Shown here in pieces: positions 26,023-34,759 of a stretch of DNA of 64,000 nucleotides. How positions within the stretch are numbered: position 1 is the first letter of the stretch; each line of letters opens with the position of its first letter. Under the pieces are notes generated by a model that saw only the letters and a list, made by a program, of their open reading frames with translations, was not told the DNA's origin and searched no databases. This DNA comes from Gloeocapsopsis sp. IPPAS B-1203 (GTDB lineage: Bacteria; Cyanobacteriota; Cyanobacteriia; Cyanobacteriales; Chroococcidiopsidaceae). The position numbers were made by a program, and so were the translations under genes. The DNA lies in assembly GCF_002749975.1 (NCBI RefSeq), contig NZ_PEIG01000004.1, positions 339,212 to 403,211 on the forward strand, written 5' to 3'.

Positions 26023-26895
26023 TTATTTAGTCGCTAAGCTAGATTCCCTATCTTTCTTTGTTTTTGTTGGCTTGAGCGATCGCACAAACTGTTTAATATA
26101 ATTTCTCTCGCGCCCTAAGAAAGAATAATTTCCTTTTAATAAGTCTTTTCTTACATAAGCTCTGTGTAGGCTCAAAGAGATGTCTTCTTTAGTGATATAG
26201 CCAGATGCAACCGCCTCTTTAAAGTAGTTAAACCACAGTTCTCCATGCGGATGATTGCGATATTTCCACGGTTGACTAAACAGTCCCGTATAGTGAATAA
26301 GCTTAGTATTTTTATCGCAAACATCAAGCATATTCCAACCAGGATCTAGCTCTCCAATGGTATAGGGATGATGTGTTAGAAAAGTCTGGTTCATGACCAT
26401 GAAATCGGTTTGATTATACAGATTTTGGTCAATTTCATTGAAAATTGTTTCCAAATTAAATTGAGTTCTCTCGCAATCAATTAACATGACGCTAAGACCC
26501 CAATAACTGCCACTACCGCGATAACCTTTCTGCGCTCCTTGTTTGGCTAAGAAATCACAACCGTTCATTGGTGTATCAAATAGCTTGCCTATATCAGTTA
26601 GACATACTATGTCAGAATCTACATAAATTGCCTTTCCTTGAAAGTTACAAACTTCAGGAATGATAAATCTATAAAGGCTAAATTCAGTAGCATTACGACA
26701 CTTGATCTTTAATGACATCGGAGCCAGAAAAGGCTCCCCATCATTTAAGGTAATGGAGTTATGCGTACCGTTTAATACATATATATCAAGTTCTCTTTGA
26801 GAGTGCTTGCGTAGAGAGTGAATCAAAGTCTTTCTTTCTAAAAGGCTCGCTTCTCCTGATCCAATGAAAACTTTAACCCGCTCTTGTTTTTCCAT
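26023..26895 (-). CDS. GT8-like glycosyltransferase
   Basis: A cytoplasmic GT-A glycosyltransferase of 290 residues from ATG 26895, which has AGGAAG seven bases upstream; an earlier in-frame ATG at 26952 would add 19 residues without similarity. VKVFIGSGEASLLERKTL at the N-terminus, FIIPEVCNFQGKAIYVDSD with its DxD metal site, and the C-terminal LIHYTGLFSQPWKYR are typical of GT8 (galactosyl/glucosyl and glycogenin-like) enzymes. It is the last gene of the minus-strand polysaccharide locus. Donor and acceptor are unknown. Confidence 0.82.
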   Translation of the reverse strand: MEKQERVKVFIGSGEASLLERKTLIHSLRKHSQRELDIYVLNGTHNSITLNDGEPFLAPMSLKIKCRNATEFSLYRFIIPEVCNFQGKAIYVDSDIVCLTDIGKLFDTPMNGCDFLAKQGAQKGYRGSGSYWGLSVMLIDCERTQFNLETIFNEIDQNLYNQTDFMVMNQTFLTHHPYTIGELDPGWNMLDVCDKNTKLIHYTGLFSQPWKYRNHPHGELWFNYFKEAVASGYITKEDISLSLHRAYVRKDLLKGNYSFLGRERNYIKQFVRSLKPTKTKKDRESSLATK

Positions 26896-27127
26896 GACAT
26901 TTCTTCCTTTTTTTTGGAATAAATTAAAATCATTTTTTGCCCTTGACATCAAAGTGTTTCTATCTCTAAAATAAGTTTACAAAACATTTTTTTTTAGAGC
27001 ATAAAAACACTTGTAGAAATAAGTTATCCTATGCTAGTATAAGCAAAAAAGCTAATAATATAGAGCTTTTAACTTTTTGAAATATATGAGTTCTCCTTAA
27101 GTAACTTCAATCACTAAATCAACTGAG

Positions 27128-27841
27128 TTAATAAGCTCCTTTGCGTAACAGAACAACTAAAACTGTTTGCCAAAGGATATTTATGTCTAACCAGAAATTC
27201 CAGTTTTCTTTATAGAACAAATCCATTTGCAGCATATCGTTAAAAGTGACTTCACTACGTCCACTGACCTGCCACAATCCTGTTACGCCAGGTAACATTG
27301 TTGCTCGTTGCGACATATCATCGTTGTAGTCTTTGATTGCTAAGTAATAATCTCTCAACTGCAAAGGACGAGGACCTACCAAGCTCATGCTACCTTGCAA
27401 TACATTAAATAGTTGTGGTAGCTCATCTAAACTTGTCCGGCGCAGGAATTTACCGACACGAGTGACACGCGGATCTTCCTTCATTTTAAATAAAACACCA
27501 CCTTCAGACTCGTTATGCTGCTCAAGCTCTTTGAGTCGTTCTTCTGCGTTCACCTCCATTGTACGAAACTTCCAAATGACAAAAGCTTTACCATTTCGCC
27601 CGATGCGATGCTGACGAAAGAAAATTGGTCCTTGAGAATCTAGGCGAATAAATAAAGCGATGGCGAGTAGAAGTGGACTTAAAAAAAGTACTCCTAATCC
27701 AGCACCAAGAAAGTCAAGAAATCTTTTACCGAGACATTGCAGTGTATATTGCCACGATCGCACTCGTAGAATTGGCTTTTGATACAAAGAGCTGACACTG
27801 ACTTCAGAAGTTGGACTAGGAATAAAATTTGGGGAGGACAT
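27128..27841 (-). CDS. polyprenyl-phosphate glycosyl-1-phosphate transferase (priming enzyme)
   Basis: A monotopic phosphoglycosyltransferase that starts repeat-unit synthesis by moving a sugar-1-phosphate to undecaprenyl phosphate at the cytoplasmic face. The 237-residue product from ATG 27841 (GGAG nearby upstream) has one re-entrant membrane segment (FLDFLGAGLGVLFLSPLLLAI, quoted in part), FRQHRIGRNGKAF, WKFRTMEVNAEERL, the catalytic region RTSLDELPQLFNV with the acidic pair, SLVGPRP and PGVTGLWQVSGR. It lacks the N-terminal membrane domain of WbaP/WcaJ forms. It supports a lipid-linked pathway for the polymer made by this locus. Confidence 0.92.
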   Translation of the reverse strand: MSSPNFIPSPTSEVSVSSLYQKPILRVRSWQYTLQCLGKRFLDFLGAGLGVLFLSPLLLAIALFIRLDSQGPIFFRQHRIGRNGKAFVIWKFRTMEVNAEERLKELEQHNESEGGVLFKMKEDPRVTRVGKFLRRTSLDELPQLFNVLQGSMSLVGPRPLQLRDYYLAIKDYNDDMSQRATMLPGVTGLWQVSGRSEVTFNDMLQMDLFYKENWNFWLDINILWQTVLVVLLRKGAY

Positions 27842-28182
27842 ACCTATCTCCAAAAAAAAATGCACGGTCAATGTGTTAAAATGTATATAGGTATTCTTAA
27901 TGCTCCACATAACTGTCTGTTGCTAGCTAGCTTAGGTAGAGCGACTAGTCAGCAGCAAGTTTGGTAGCATCTACAAAAATTCAGACCTTAAAAGGTGAAT
28001 TTGAGCCACTAATCCCATAGTGGCTTTTGCTTATTCAGCTAAATTCGATATGCCTCTTGTGAAAGAGGAGATAGGAGAAATATCCTACAAAGGTAAATAA
28101 TCTACTTAATGAGGAGCAGAAGCATCTAACGACTTTAGGCGCGATCTAATTCAGGAATTTTGTAAAAAACCAAGCCCAATCA
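27842..28182. other. spacer with a hairpin between rfbC and the priming transferase
   Basis: About 340 bases without a supported gene. A perfect 8-bp hairpin AGCCACTA (28004-28011) / TAGTGGCT (28018-28025) followed by TTT lies in the middle, oriented as a weak plus-strand terminator although both neighbours run on the minus strand. The short T tract makes termination uncertain. Confidence 0.4.
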
Positions 28183-28734
28183 TTAAGCATAGCTGCCCAC
28201 AAGTAGAGAGTCCAACAAAGCCCAAGCAGCATCTTTAGCAGAAATCTCACTGACAGGGATTGGCCAATCAATGCCCAAAACAGGGTCATCATAGCGCAAG
28301 CCCCGTTCATAGCCTGGAGTGTAAAACTCACCGACCTGATAGACGACTTCTGCACCATCTGTCAGTGCTTGATAACCATGAGCAAACATTTCTGGGACAT
28401 ACAATGCACGCCGATTTTGAGCAGATAACTCCACACCAATATGTTGCAAGTACGTTGGTGATTGTGGGCGCATATCGACAATCACGTCATAAATTGCACC
28501 AGAGATACAGCGCACCAGTTTAGTTTCACAAGCGGGGGCGACTTGATAATGCATCCCGCGTAGCGTTCCTTTGTGATGGTTAAACGACAAGTTGCATTGT
28601 GCTACTGTTGCTTTTAATCCGTGTGCCGCAAATTCTTCGGCGCAGTAGGTGCGGGCAAAAAAACCACGATGATCTGGTTTTTCTTCTATGTCAATAATGT
28701 ATGCACCTTTAAGTGAGGTTTCGCTAAATCGCAT
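28183..28734 (-). CDS. rfbC: dTDP-4-dehydrorhamnose 3,5-epimerase
   Basis: RmlC/RfbC epimerises dTDP-4-keto-6-deoxyglucose to the L-rhamnose configuration. The 183-residue cupin from ATG 28734 begins MRFSETSLKGAYIIDIEEK and has the catalytic His in GTLRGMHYQ, the CISGAIYDVIVDMR core and YVPEMFAHGYQALTD. An open frame extends 41 codons further upstream but reads through repeat DNA (GGAGCCAGTGCG units), so the family-typical start is chosen. The rest of the rhamnose pathway (rfbA, rfbB, rfbD) is not in the window. It implies a deoxyhexose such as rhamnose in the polymer. Confidence 0.93.
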   Translation of the reverse strand: MRFSETSLKGAYIIDIEEKPDHRGFFARTYCAEEFAAHGLKATVAQCNLSFNHHKGTLRGMHYQVAPACETKLVRCISGAIYDVIVDMRPQSPTYLQHIGVELSAQNRRALYVPEMFAHGYQALTDGAEVVYQVGEFYTPGYERGLRYDDPVLGIDWPIPVSEISAKDAAWALLDSLLVGSYA

Positions 28735-28745
28735 TATTTTCTCCG

Positions 28746-28930
28746 TAGGTTGGGTAATGGGGAGCCAGTGCGTTGCGGAGCCAGTGTTGTGCGGAGGTTT
28801 CCTCCGTCGTAGCAACTGGCGTTGATGGGTAATGGAAAAGCTTTTAGCACTTGGCAATTAGCATTAAGCTACACAGACGCTAACCGCTAACCACTAACGG
28901 CTAATCGCTATTTAATGACCAGTTACCAGT
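28746..28930. repeat. mixed short-repeat spacer upstream of rfbC
   Basis: GGTTGGGTAATGG units flank GGAGCCAGTGCGTTGCGGAG and a GCGGAGG-TTT-CCTCCG palindrome (28794-28808). Farther on, CTAACCGCTAACCACTAACG and CCAGTTACCAGTTACC arrays run up to the GT2 gene. Several families of cyanobacterial short repeats are packed together here. Confidence 0.7.
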
Positions 28931-28938
28931 TACCAAGT

Positions 28939-29919
28939 TTAAGATGTCACCATTCTTCTACGTTGTATCGAGAAGTAAATAGGCCATATCGCTGCTTTAA
29001 TTAACTCCTTGATCAGTGCATTTTTGTATTTCAATAGCCAAATACACAAGTGAAGATAGCAACGGATTTGCTGGTATAAGCTTAAGGAAGTTGTATTGAT
29101 AGAATTGATATATCCTAAAAAGACTCTGCCTTGAGGAAATACGAGTTTTCCGTCCTTAAGAGTTGGGTCAAGCCAAGTAGCACGTAGATAAGGATTTGAC
29201 AGTGCTTTGCTTGCACGTTGAGCATGGTTGCGATTAAAAAAAAAGTACTCAGGAACTTCGTGATATTGACCAAGAAGTGCCATTTTAACTAGTAAAACTT
29301 TATCTGCTCCTGGATAGTTACCTAATAAAGGAGTTTTTGCCAAAACATCTCGGCGCATGACTCCAAATAATTGCAAACAGCGATGTGGTTTAGCAAAAGA
29401 GTCAATAATAAGATTGCGAAACCGTATATGAGGCTTTGATGAGTGTGTTAATAAGGGATTCTCATCACAATTATTCGGTAGAACTTCTTCGCGTTCGTTA
29501 ATAAGTTTAGTCTTAGGATAAGATACAACAACTGATGGATTTTTTTCAAGTATGCTGACACATTTCTCTATAAACTCTGGAGCACATAAATCATCGTGAG
29601 CAGCCCACTTAAAGTACTGACCTGTAGCTAATTCAAAGACGCGATTGAAATTATTATGTCCTCCAATATTTTTATCATTTCGATAGTATTTTATTCGGTT
29701 GTCTTTGGCTGCATAAGCTTCACAGATTTCCCTAGTTTTATCAGTTGATGCATTATCTGAAATAATCAGTTCAAAATTTGAATAAGTTTGTGCCAGAATT
29801 GAATTTAAAGCTTTTTCTAATAAATCATCTCCGTTATAAACAGGTAAACCAATGCTAACGAGTGGGCAATTACTATCTTCTTTCACTACCAAGTTTTTGT
29901 GAGTAGTATTTAATTGCAT
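28939..29919 (-). CDS. family 2 glycosyltransferase
   Basis: A 326-residue inverting GT-A enzyme. The N-terminal half has PLVSIGLPVYNGDDLLEKAL, SNFELIISDNASTDKT and the metal-binding WAAHDDLCAPEFIEKCV. The C-terminal part is helical with an amphipathic segment (YLHLCIWLLKYKNALIKELI, in part) that may touch the membrane. It lies downstream of an SGNH hydrolase gene with a 28-base gap, so they are probably one transcript. Sugar specificity cannot be read from the sequence. Confidence 0.88.
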   Translation of the reverse strand: MQLNTTHKNLVVKEDSNCPLVSIGLPVYNGDDLLEKALNSILAQTYSNFELIISDNASTDKTREICEAYAAKDNRIKYYRNDKNIGGHNNFNRVFELATGQYFKWAAHDDLCAPEFIEKCVSILEKNPSVVVSYPKTKLINEREEVLPNNCDENPLLTHSSKPHIRFRNLIIDSFAKPHRCLQLFGVMRRDVLAKTPLLGNYPGADKVLLVKMALLGQYHEVPEYFFFNRNHAQRASKALSNPYLRATWLDPTLKDGKLVFPQGRVFLGYINSINTTSLSLYQQIRCYLHLCIWLLKYKNALIKELIKAAIWPIYFSIQRRRMVTS

Positions 29920-29947
29920 AAAGTCTAGAAAAGCTACTATTAATAAA

Positions 29948-30898
29948 TTATTGTTGAGAACGCGAAAAAGCTAAGTTAGTTTGGCGATCGCTAATCACTC
30001 TTAACACAGCATCGTGCCAAAAATTGGCAATTTCATGATAGCCTTGGGCGTTAGGATGCAGTCCTATATCTAGATCAAGCGATAGTGATGCTGTTAAGTC
30101 TTGAATACTTAAACCTCTCATATCTACAAAGTGTATTTTTTTGTCTTGAGCTACTTTAGAGGCAACAATACTAGGAATTGCTGCATTGAAATACATTGCG
30201 CGCAGACTACGAATTGCTGGCTTCGCTGCAGGATGAACAGGTGGAATTGAAGCAACAAGTAGTTGGGAGTAAGGACAACACGCAGTAATTTTGTCGATCA
30301 GAGTACTAAAATCTTCAATCATTGTTCTGAGCGAACTTTTGCGCGTATCATTAGTACCAATCATTAATAAAATTAAGTCTGGTTGAGCTGTATCAAGCCA
30401 CTCATCAATTGATGCGGTAATTTCCTTCATTGTCCATCCAGGATGACCTTCATGAGTTTTATCTCCAAGTGTGTCAGGTCCACTGGTTCTTGAGCCAACA
30501 AACTTAACTGCTAATCCATCAGCAACAAACTTTTGCCAAAGCTCGGGGCGATAACCACCACTATCTCTGTCATTTGTTCCTTTGACTCCTTGGGTAATAG
30601 AGTCACCCAGAAGCATAATTTTTAGTGGTGAGTTGTATTCAGGAATAAATGCACATTTTTCTTCTAAGTCAGCGATCGCATCGCTGTTTGCTAGCACATC
30701 GTTACTAGGATTAGCAGAAATGTCAACCTTTACGGAAGTTAAAGCGAAACGACTATAGTTGTGCTGATTTCTTGTCAGCTTACTTTTAATTGAGAGAGTA
30801 ATAATAGTAATTTTAATAACATGACTGTAATACAACAGAAAAATAACTTTTGTAAAAACAGTATGTTGGATCAGTCGATGTAAGATTTTTCTGCTCAT
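29948..30898 (-). CDS. membrane-anchored SGNH/GDSL hydrolase
   Basis: A 316-residue protein with an N-terminal hydrophobic segment (about residues 17-36) and an SGNH esterase domain. Block I is MLLGDSITQG with the nucleophilic Ser, block III is LLMIGTNDTRKSS, and block V is GLHPNAQGYHEIA with the catalytic His. Such enzymes remove or move acyl groups on polysaccharides and lipids. Placed between the GT2 gene and the aromatic-acid module, it could edit or transfer ester substituents on the polymer outside the cytoplasm. The substrate is inferred only from context. Confidence 0.85.
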   Translation of the reverse strand: MSRKILHRLIQHTVFTKVIFLLYYSHVIKITIITLSIKSKLTRNQHNYSRFALTSVKVDISANPSNDVLANSDAIADLEEKCAFIPEYNSPLKIMLLGDSITQGVKGTNDRDSGGYRPELWQKFVADGLAVKFVGSRTSGPDTLGDKTHEGHPGWTMKEITASIDEWLDTAQPDLILLMIGTNDTRKSSLRTMIEDFSTLIDKITACCPYSQLLVASIPPVHPAAKPAIRSLRAMYFNAAIPSIVASKVAQDKKIHFVDMRGLSIQDLTASLSLDLDIGLHPNAQGYHEIANFWHDAVLRVISDRQTNLAFSRSQQ

Positions 30899-31006
30899 AT
30901 TTGGTGACTAGTGTCAAATACTCGACATTAAAATTAAGAGTAGTACTTTTAGCACTACTCTTATTCCATACATAACATCATAAAAACTGTGTTTATACTC
31001 GAAACT

Positions 31007-31741
31007 TTACACGACAGAGTATTCTGAGTTATACAACCCAATAAGAGATAAAAGAAACTCTTTCGCTACTTTCAAGAATTGAAAGTTAACAAGTTGGTGG
31101 TGTTGATACAGTATTTTGACTTTTAATTTCTCTTGAGTTGATGCATATAGTGTCAATATGCGATCGCTTACTATCCCAATACGAGCAGCAACATTTTTGA
31201 GTAACTGCACTTCATCTATAGTGAATTGGCGCGATTGAAAAGTCCCAACATGAAAAACCCCCACTACTTGATTGTTTACGAGCAACGGTAGACCTAACAT
31301 AGATTGAAGTCCTTTGTGACGTAAAATTGGACTGAAAACGTCTACTTGGGACATATCTTCAACAAATGTCAACTCGCGTTTAGCAGCAATTTTACCTGCG
31401 AAGCCATATCCGATCGGAATGTGAATACCTGCGGCGACTTCTTCTTCCAAACCACAAGCTGCTTGTACAATCAAATCTTGTTTGTCTTCTGAGCAGAGTA
31501 ATACTGTTGCCGTATCTACCTTAAGAACTTGACGAATACAATCGAGCAGGGGATAAAGTAGATTTTGCAGTAAAGAAGGAACTGGTACAGATTTTTCATC
31601 TAAGGGTAGCAAAAGCCAGTCAGCTATTTCTGCTACCTCCGCTTCAATTTGAGTTGCAGTTTCCTCAAGTTCACTCAGGGCTGTGCTTAGAGAAGTGGGG
31701 AGGTGGCTATTATTGTTTGTGACGTTTTTGTGCAAGTTCAT
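31007..31741 (-). CDS. GAF domain protein
   Basis: A 244-residue cytoplasmic protein. A short coiled coil (LSTALSELEETATQIEAEVA, in part) precedes a GAF domain (about 65-205) with AACGLEEEVAAGIHIPIGYG and HVGTFQSRQFTIDEVQLL. There is no kinase, cyclase or DNA-binding output, and no conserved Cys for a bilin attachment in the usual position. It lies between the PCP-thioesterase gene and the SGNH hydrolase in the same direction, so it may be a local sensor or a small-molecule-binding partner of the aromatic-acid module. No similar role is known to me. Confidence 0.8.
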   Translation of the reverse strand: MNLHKNVTNNNSHLPTSLSTALSELEETATQIEAEVAEIADWLLLPLDEKSVPVPSLLQNLLYPLLDCIRQVLKVDTATVLLCSEDKQDLIVQAACGLEEEVAAGIHIPIGYGFAGKIAAKRELTFVEDMSQVDVFSPILRHKGLQSMLGLPLLVNNQVVGVFHVGTFQSRQFTIDEVQLLKNVAARIGIVSDRILTLYASTQEKLKVKILYQHHQLVNFQFLKVAKEFLLSLIGLYNSEYSVV

Positions 31742-31842
31742 AATTTTTAAGAAGGCAAAAAGGATCTAGTGAGCTATTAGGCGATCGCTTTCTATATTAA
31801 TGTGTCACATCAAAGCCCTTTGCAACTCCCCAACAGGCTACA

Positions 31843-33030
31843 TTATACTTGACTCAACTCATCAACAGTCACTTCAGAACGTGCTTGTTCCAAGCAAGCT
31901 TCCAATGTTTTACTTAGAACTTCAATATGGGGTTCTTTAAGAATTGTCGAGTGATTGCCAGGAAGATCGTGTGCTTCTAATCCACCTTCGGCAAGATCGC
32001 CCCAGCCATATTCGGGATCTTTTGTGTACCAATCATCAGGAGTAGGCATTCCTGTAGGATAGTAATACCATCCTTTGCCTGGCACTTCGGTGGCACGAAA
32101 CAGCGTTAATTTACCTGCATAAGGTTGAAATGTATAGGTGCGCATTGCTTTTCTAATGCTATATCCTACATACTTTCTGTGCCAAAAATAAGGCAAGCTC
32201 CCTGCTAGTTTGAGATAAGTGCTCCAGTAGACAACGTACACTTTTCTTTCCAGACTGCGGTAGGCAATTTTTACTGGATGTTTCAGCCCGAAACGCCAGA
32301 AGTTACGCCACTGCCGCGAGAACCACTCAGGTACAGTCACTTTTTTGAAACAACCTGGAACAAACGTATCGAGTAAGCCTACAAATGCAACCTCTTCACC
32401 TTTAGCGTGTAACTGCTTTGCCATTTCAAACGCCACCACACCTCCAGAAGAGAATCCTGCTAAGTAAAATGGTCCTTCTGGTTGAACTGCGCGAATTTCT
32501 TCGATGTAAGCAGCAGCCATATCCTCAATTCGGTTCAAAGGAGTTGTGACGCCATCTACTCCCCGTGCTTGCAATCCATAAAAAGGTTGATCGGCACCTA
32601 AATATTGAGCAAGATCCTGAAAAGCGAGAACATGAGCACCATTACCATGCATACAAAATAACGGTGGTTTAGAGCCACTCGGTTGGATAGGAACCAGCGA
32701 TTTAAAGTAAACCGATTCCGATTCTTGACCAATGACTTCAGCGAGTTGTTCGAGTGTTGGCGCTTGAATTAAAGTTGCTAAAGATAGCTTTTTACCAAAT
32801 GTTTGCTCGATTTGGTCGAATAGCCGTAGTGCCCTTAGTGAATCTCCTCCGAGATCGAAATAATTGTCTATGATGCTAATTGGTTGAATTTCCAATACCT
32901 GCTCCCAAATTTGGGCAAGTTGGAGTTCTATAGAATTGCGTGGTGCAATATAAACTTCTCCTTCTGAGTCTGGCTCTAGCTTTGAGTTTAGTTCTGTTTG
33001 GGAGACACTCATTTCTTCTACTGATTTCAT
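31843..33030 (-). CDS. free-standing carrier protein-thioesterase didomain
   Basis: A 395-residue protein. Residues about 30-103 form a peptidyl/acyl carrier domain with the phosphopantetheine Ser64 in FDLGGDSLRALRL. Residues about 115-385 form a type I thioesterase: LFCMHGNGAH, the nucleophile Ser194 in AGFSSGGVVAFEMA, Asp221 in GLLDTF and the C-terminal His in DLPGNHSTIL. This is the end of an NRPS without adenylation or condensation domains. The CoA-ligase-like enzyme is encoded just upstream (86-base gap), so it may load an aromatic acid onto the carrier in trans, with the thioesterase transferring or releasing it. The loading is inference. Confidence 0.9.
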   Translation of the reverse strand: MKSVEEMSVSQTELNSKLEPDSEGEVYIAPRNSIELQLAQIWEQVLEIQPISIIDNYFDLGGDSLRALRLFDQIEQTFGKKLSLATLIQAPTLEQLAEVIGQESESVYFKSLVPIQPSGSKPPLFCMHGNGAHVLAFQDLAQYLGADQPFYGLQARGVDGVTTPLNRIEDMAAAYIEEIRAVQPEGPFYLAGFSSGGVVAFEMAKQLHAKGEEVAFVGLLDTFVPGCFKKVTVPEWFSRQWRNFWRFGLKHPVKIAYRSLERKVYVVYWSTYLKLAGSLPYFWHRKYVGYSIRKAMRTYTFQPYAGKLTLFRATEVPGKGWYYYPTGMPTPDDWYTKDPEYGWGDLAEGGLEAHDLPGNHSTILKEPHIEVLSKTLEACLEQARSEVTVDELSQV

Positions 33031-33116
33031 GATTTCTCTTCAATTTACGTAAAGACAACTGATTGCTAAGAGCCGAAAGCTCGTTCACACCCTAAATTCA
33101 TCTGTAAGGTTTTTAG

Positions 33117-34757
33117 CTAATTGCTTTTTTGTTTGAACAAATTACCTAAAGCTTTGAAGACACCTTTATTTGAATTATTAGTTGTAGCTGGTGTTGTGGC
33201 TGGCGTTGGTGTTTTTGTAACAGCAGTTTTGGTAGCAAAGCTTCTTGGTTTGACTACTTCATTTGCAGCCTCGTCGCGCAAAACCCGTTTTAAGACTTTT
33301 CCCGTAGGGTTTTTGGGTATAGAATCAACAAACTTAATCGCTTTAGGTACTTTATAAGCTGCCATGCGTTCAGAACAGAAAGCAATCATTTGTTTTTCTG
33401 TTACGGTTTGCTCTGGCTTAAGGACTATATTGGCTTTGACGATTTCAGTTGTTTCTAAATTGGGAACGCCGTAAACGGCAACTTCGGCTACTGCGGGATG
33501 TTGATAGATAACGTTTTCTACTTCTGTGGGGTAGACCTTGAATCCAGCAACATTAATCATGTCTTTGGAGCGATCCACAATATAGAAGTAGCCATCTTCG
33601 TCAATTTGACCAATATCGCCAGTGAAAAACCACCCATTTTTAATCACTTCTGCGGTTTCAAAGGGGCGATTCCAATAGCCCAGCATGACATTCGGACCGC
33701 GAATAATAATTTCGCCGAGATCTCCTGGTAGGGCGTCTTTGCCATCCGCATGGACGATTTTCATCTCGACGTTTTCAATCGGCGTACCTATTGACCCAAC
33801 TTTGTATTTAAAGTCATTGTTGTAGCTAGCACAGGGAGATGTTTCTGTCAAGCCGTAGCCTTGATGAATTTCTAAGCCATACTTGTCAAACCACTTTTGA
33901 GCAACCTCTACAGGAAGTGGTGCAGCGGCTGAGAAGTAGTAGCGAACTGAACTCAAGTCATAGCCTAACGTTCCCATATTCAGAAGTAGGATGTAGACTG
34001 TCGGTACACTAAAGAGCATTGTGATCTGCTCAGTGACGACTGACTTGAGAATTTTCTCTAAATCGAAATGACGATGGAGAACGATTGTGGCGCAGGCGTT
34101 TAATCCAGCATTGAGGACGGCATTTTGACCGAAGCAGTGGAACAGTGGTAAGTACAGTAAGATGCGATCTTCGGCACTCATGCCACAACAACGGTTTTGC
34201 GAGTAGCTGTTAGAAACAACATTACCGTGAGATAAAGTCGCACCTTTAGGAAATCCTGTAGTTCCTGAAGTATAGACGATCGCAGCAGGTGCATAACGAT
34301 CCATTTCAATTGCTTTGGCTTCTGGTGCAGCACTTGCCATCAACTCAGCTAAGCTTACTCCCTGACTGCTTTCGCCTTCAGCAATCAAGATATGTTTTAA
34401 CTCAGGTAAGTCGGCTTCGGGGACATTCTCGACAAGTTCTGCAGTGGTGACAATTGCCTTTGCACCTGAATCATTGAGAATAAAGCTGACTTCGGTGCTT
34501 TTAAGCATGGCATTAAGCGATACAGCAACCGCACCGATTTTTACTATGCCGAGATAAGCAATGATGAATTCAGGAATATTCGGCAAAAATAAAGCAATGC
34601 GATCGCCGCGATGAATATTGCGATCGCGCAACCCATTGGCAAAGCGATTTGCTAGTAAATCGAGATCTTTGTACGTGTAAGATCTTTCTTCAAAAATGAG
34701 CGCAGTCTTATCGGGAAATAAATGATGACCGCGTTCTATATGTTGGGCAATATTCAT
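33117..34757 (-). CDS. 4-coumarate-CoA-ligase-like AMP-forming acid:thiol ligase
   Basis: A 546-residue ANL-superfamily enzyme that would adenylate a carboxylic acid and pass it to CoA or a carrier protein. Motifs are YTSGTTGFPKGATLSHGN, GYGLTETSPCAS, WFFTGDIGQIDEDGYFYIVD (in part) and the C-terminal catalytic Lys in PKNPTGKVLKR. About 40 extra residues at the end are Thr/Pro-rich (TKTPTPATTPATTNNS) with a short amphipathic tail, unusual for a CoA ligase. The start is ATG 34757, two bases after the stop of the ammonia-lyase gene, or GTG 34760 overlapping it by one base, so the genes are coupled. The pairing suggests cinnamate or p-coumarate as substrate; a fatty acid is the alternative. Confidence 0.88.
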   Translation of the reverse strand: MNIAQHIERGHHLFPDKTALIFEERSYTYKDLDLLANRFANGLRDRNIHRGDRIALFLPNIPEFIIAYLGIVKIGAVAVSLNAMLKSTEVSFILNDSGAKAIVTTAELVENVPEADLPELKHILIAEGESSQGVSLAELMASAAPEAKAIEMDRYAPAAIVYTSGTTGFPKGATLSHGNVVSNSYSQNRCCGMSAEDRILLYLPLFHCFGQNAVLNAGLNACATIVLHRHFDLEKILKSVVTEQITMLFSVPTVYILLLNMGTLGYDLSSVRYYFSAAAPLPVEVAQKWFDKYGLEIHQGYGLTETSPCASYNNDFKYKVGSIGTPIENVEMKIVHADGKDALPGDLGEIIIRGPNVMLGYWNRPFETAEVIKNGWFFTGDIGQIDEDGYFYIVDRSKDMINVAGFKVYPTEVENVIYQHPAVAEVAVYGVPNLETTEIVKANIVLKPEQTVTEKQMIAFCSERMAAYKVPKAIKFVDSIPKNPTGKVLKRVLRDEAANEVVKPRSFATKTAVTKTPTPATTPATTNNSNKGVFKALGNLFKQKSN

Positions 34758-34759
34758 CA

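Noticed and set aside
28735..28857. N-terminal extension of RfbC by 41 residues
   Set aside because: The extra codons read through short repeats and the family start MRFSETSLKG lies at 28734.
31843..34757. A classical NRPS cluster
   Set aside because: No condensation or NRPS adenylation domain is present; only a free-standing carrier-thioesterase and a CoA-ligase-like enzyme.
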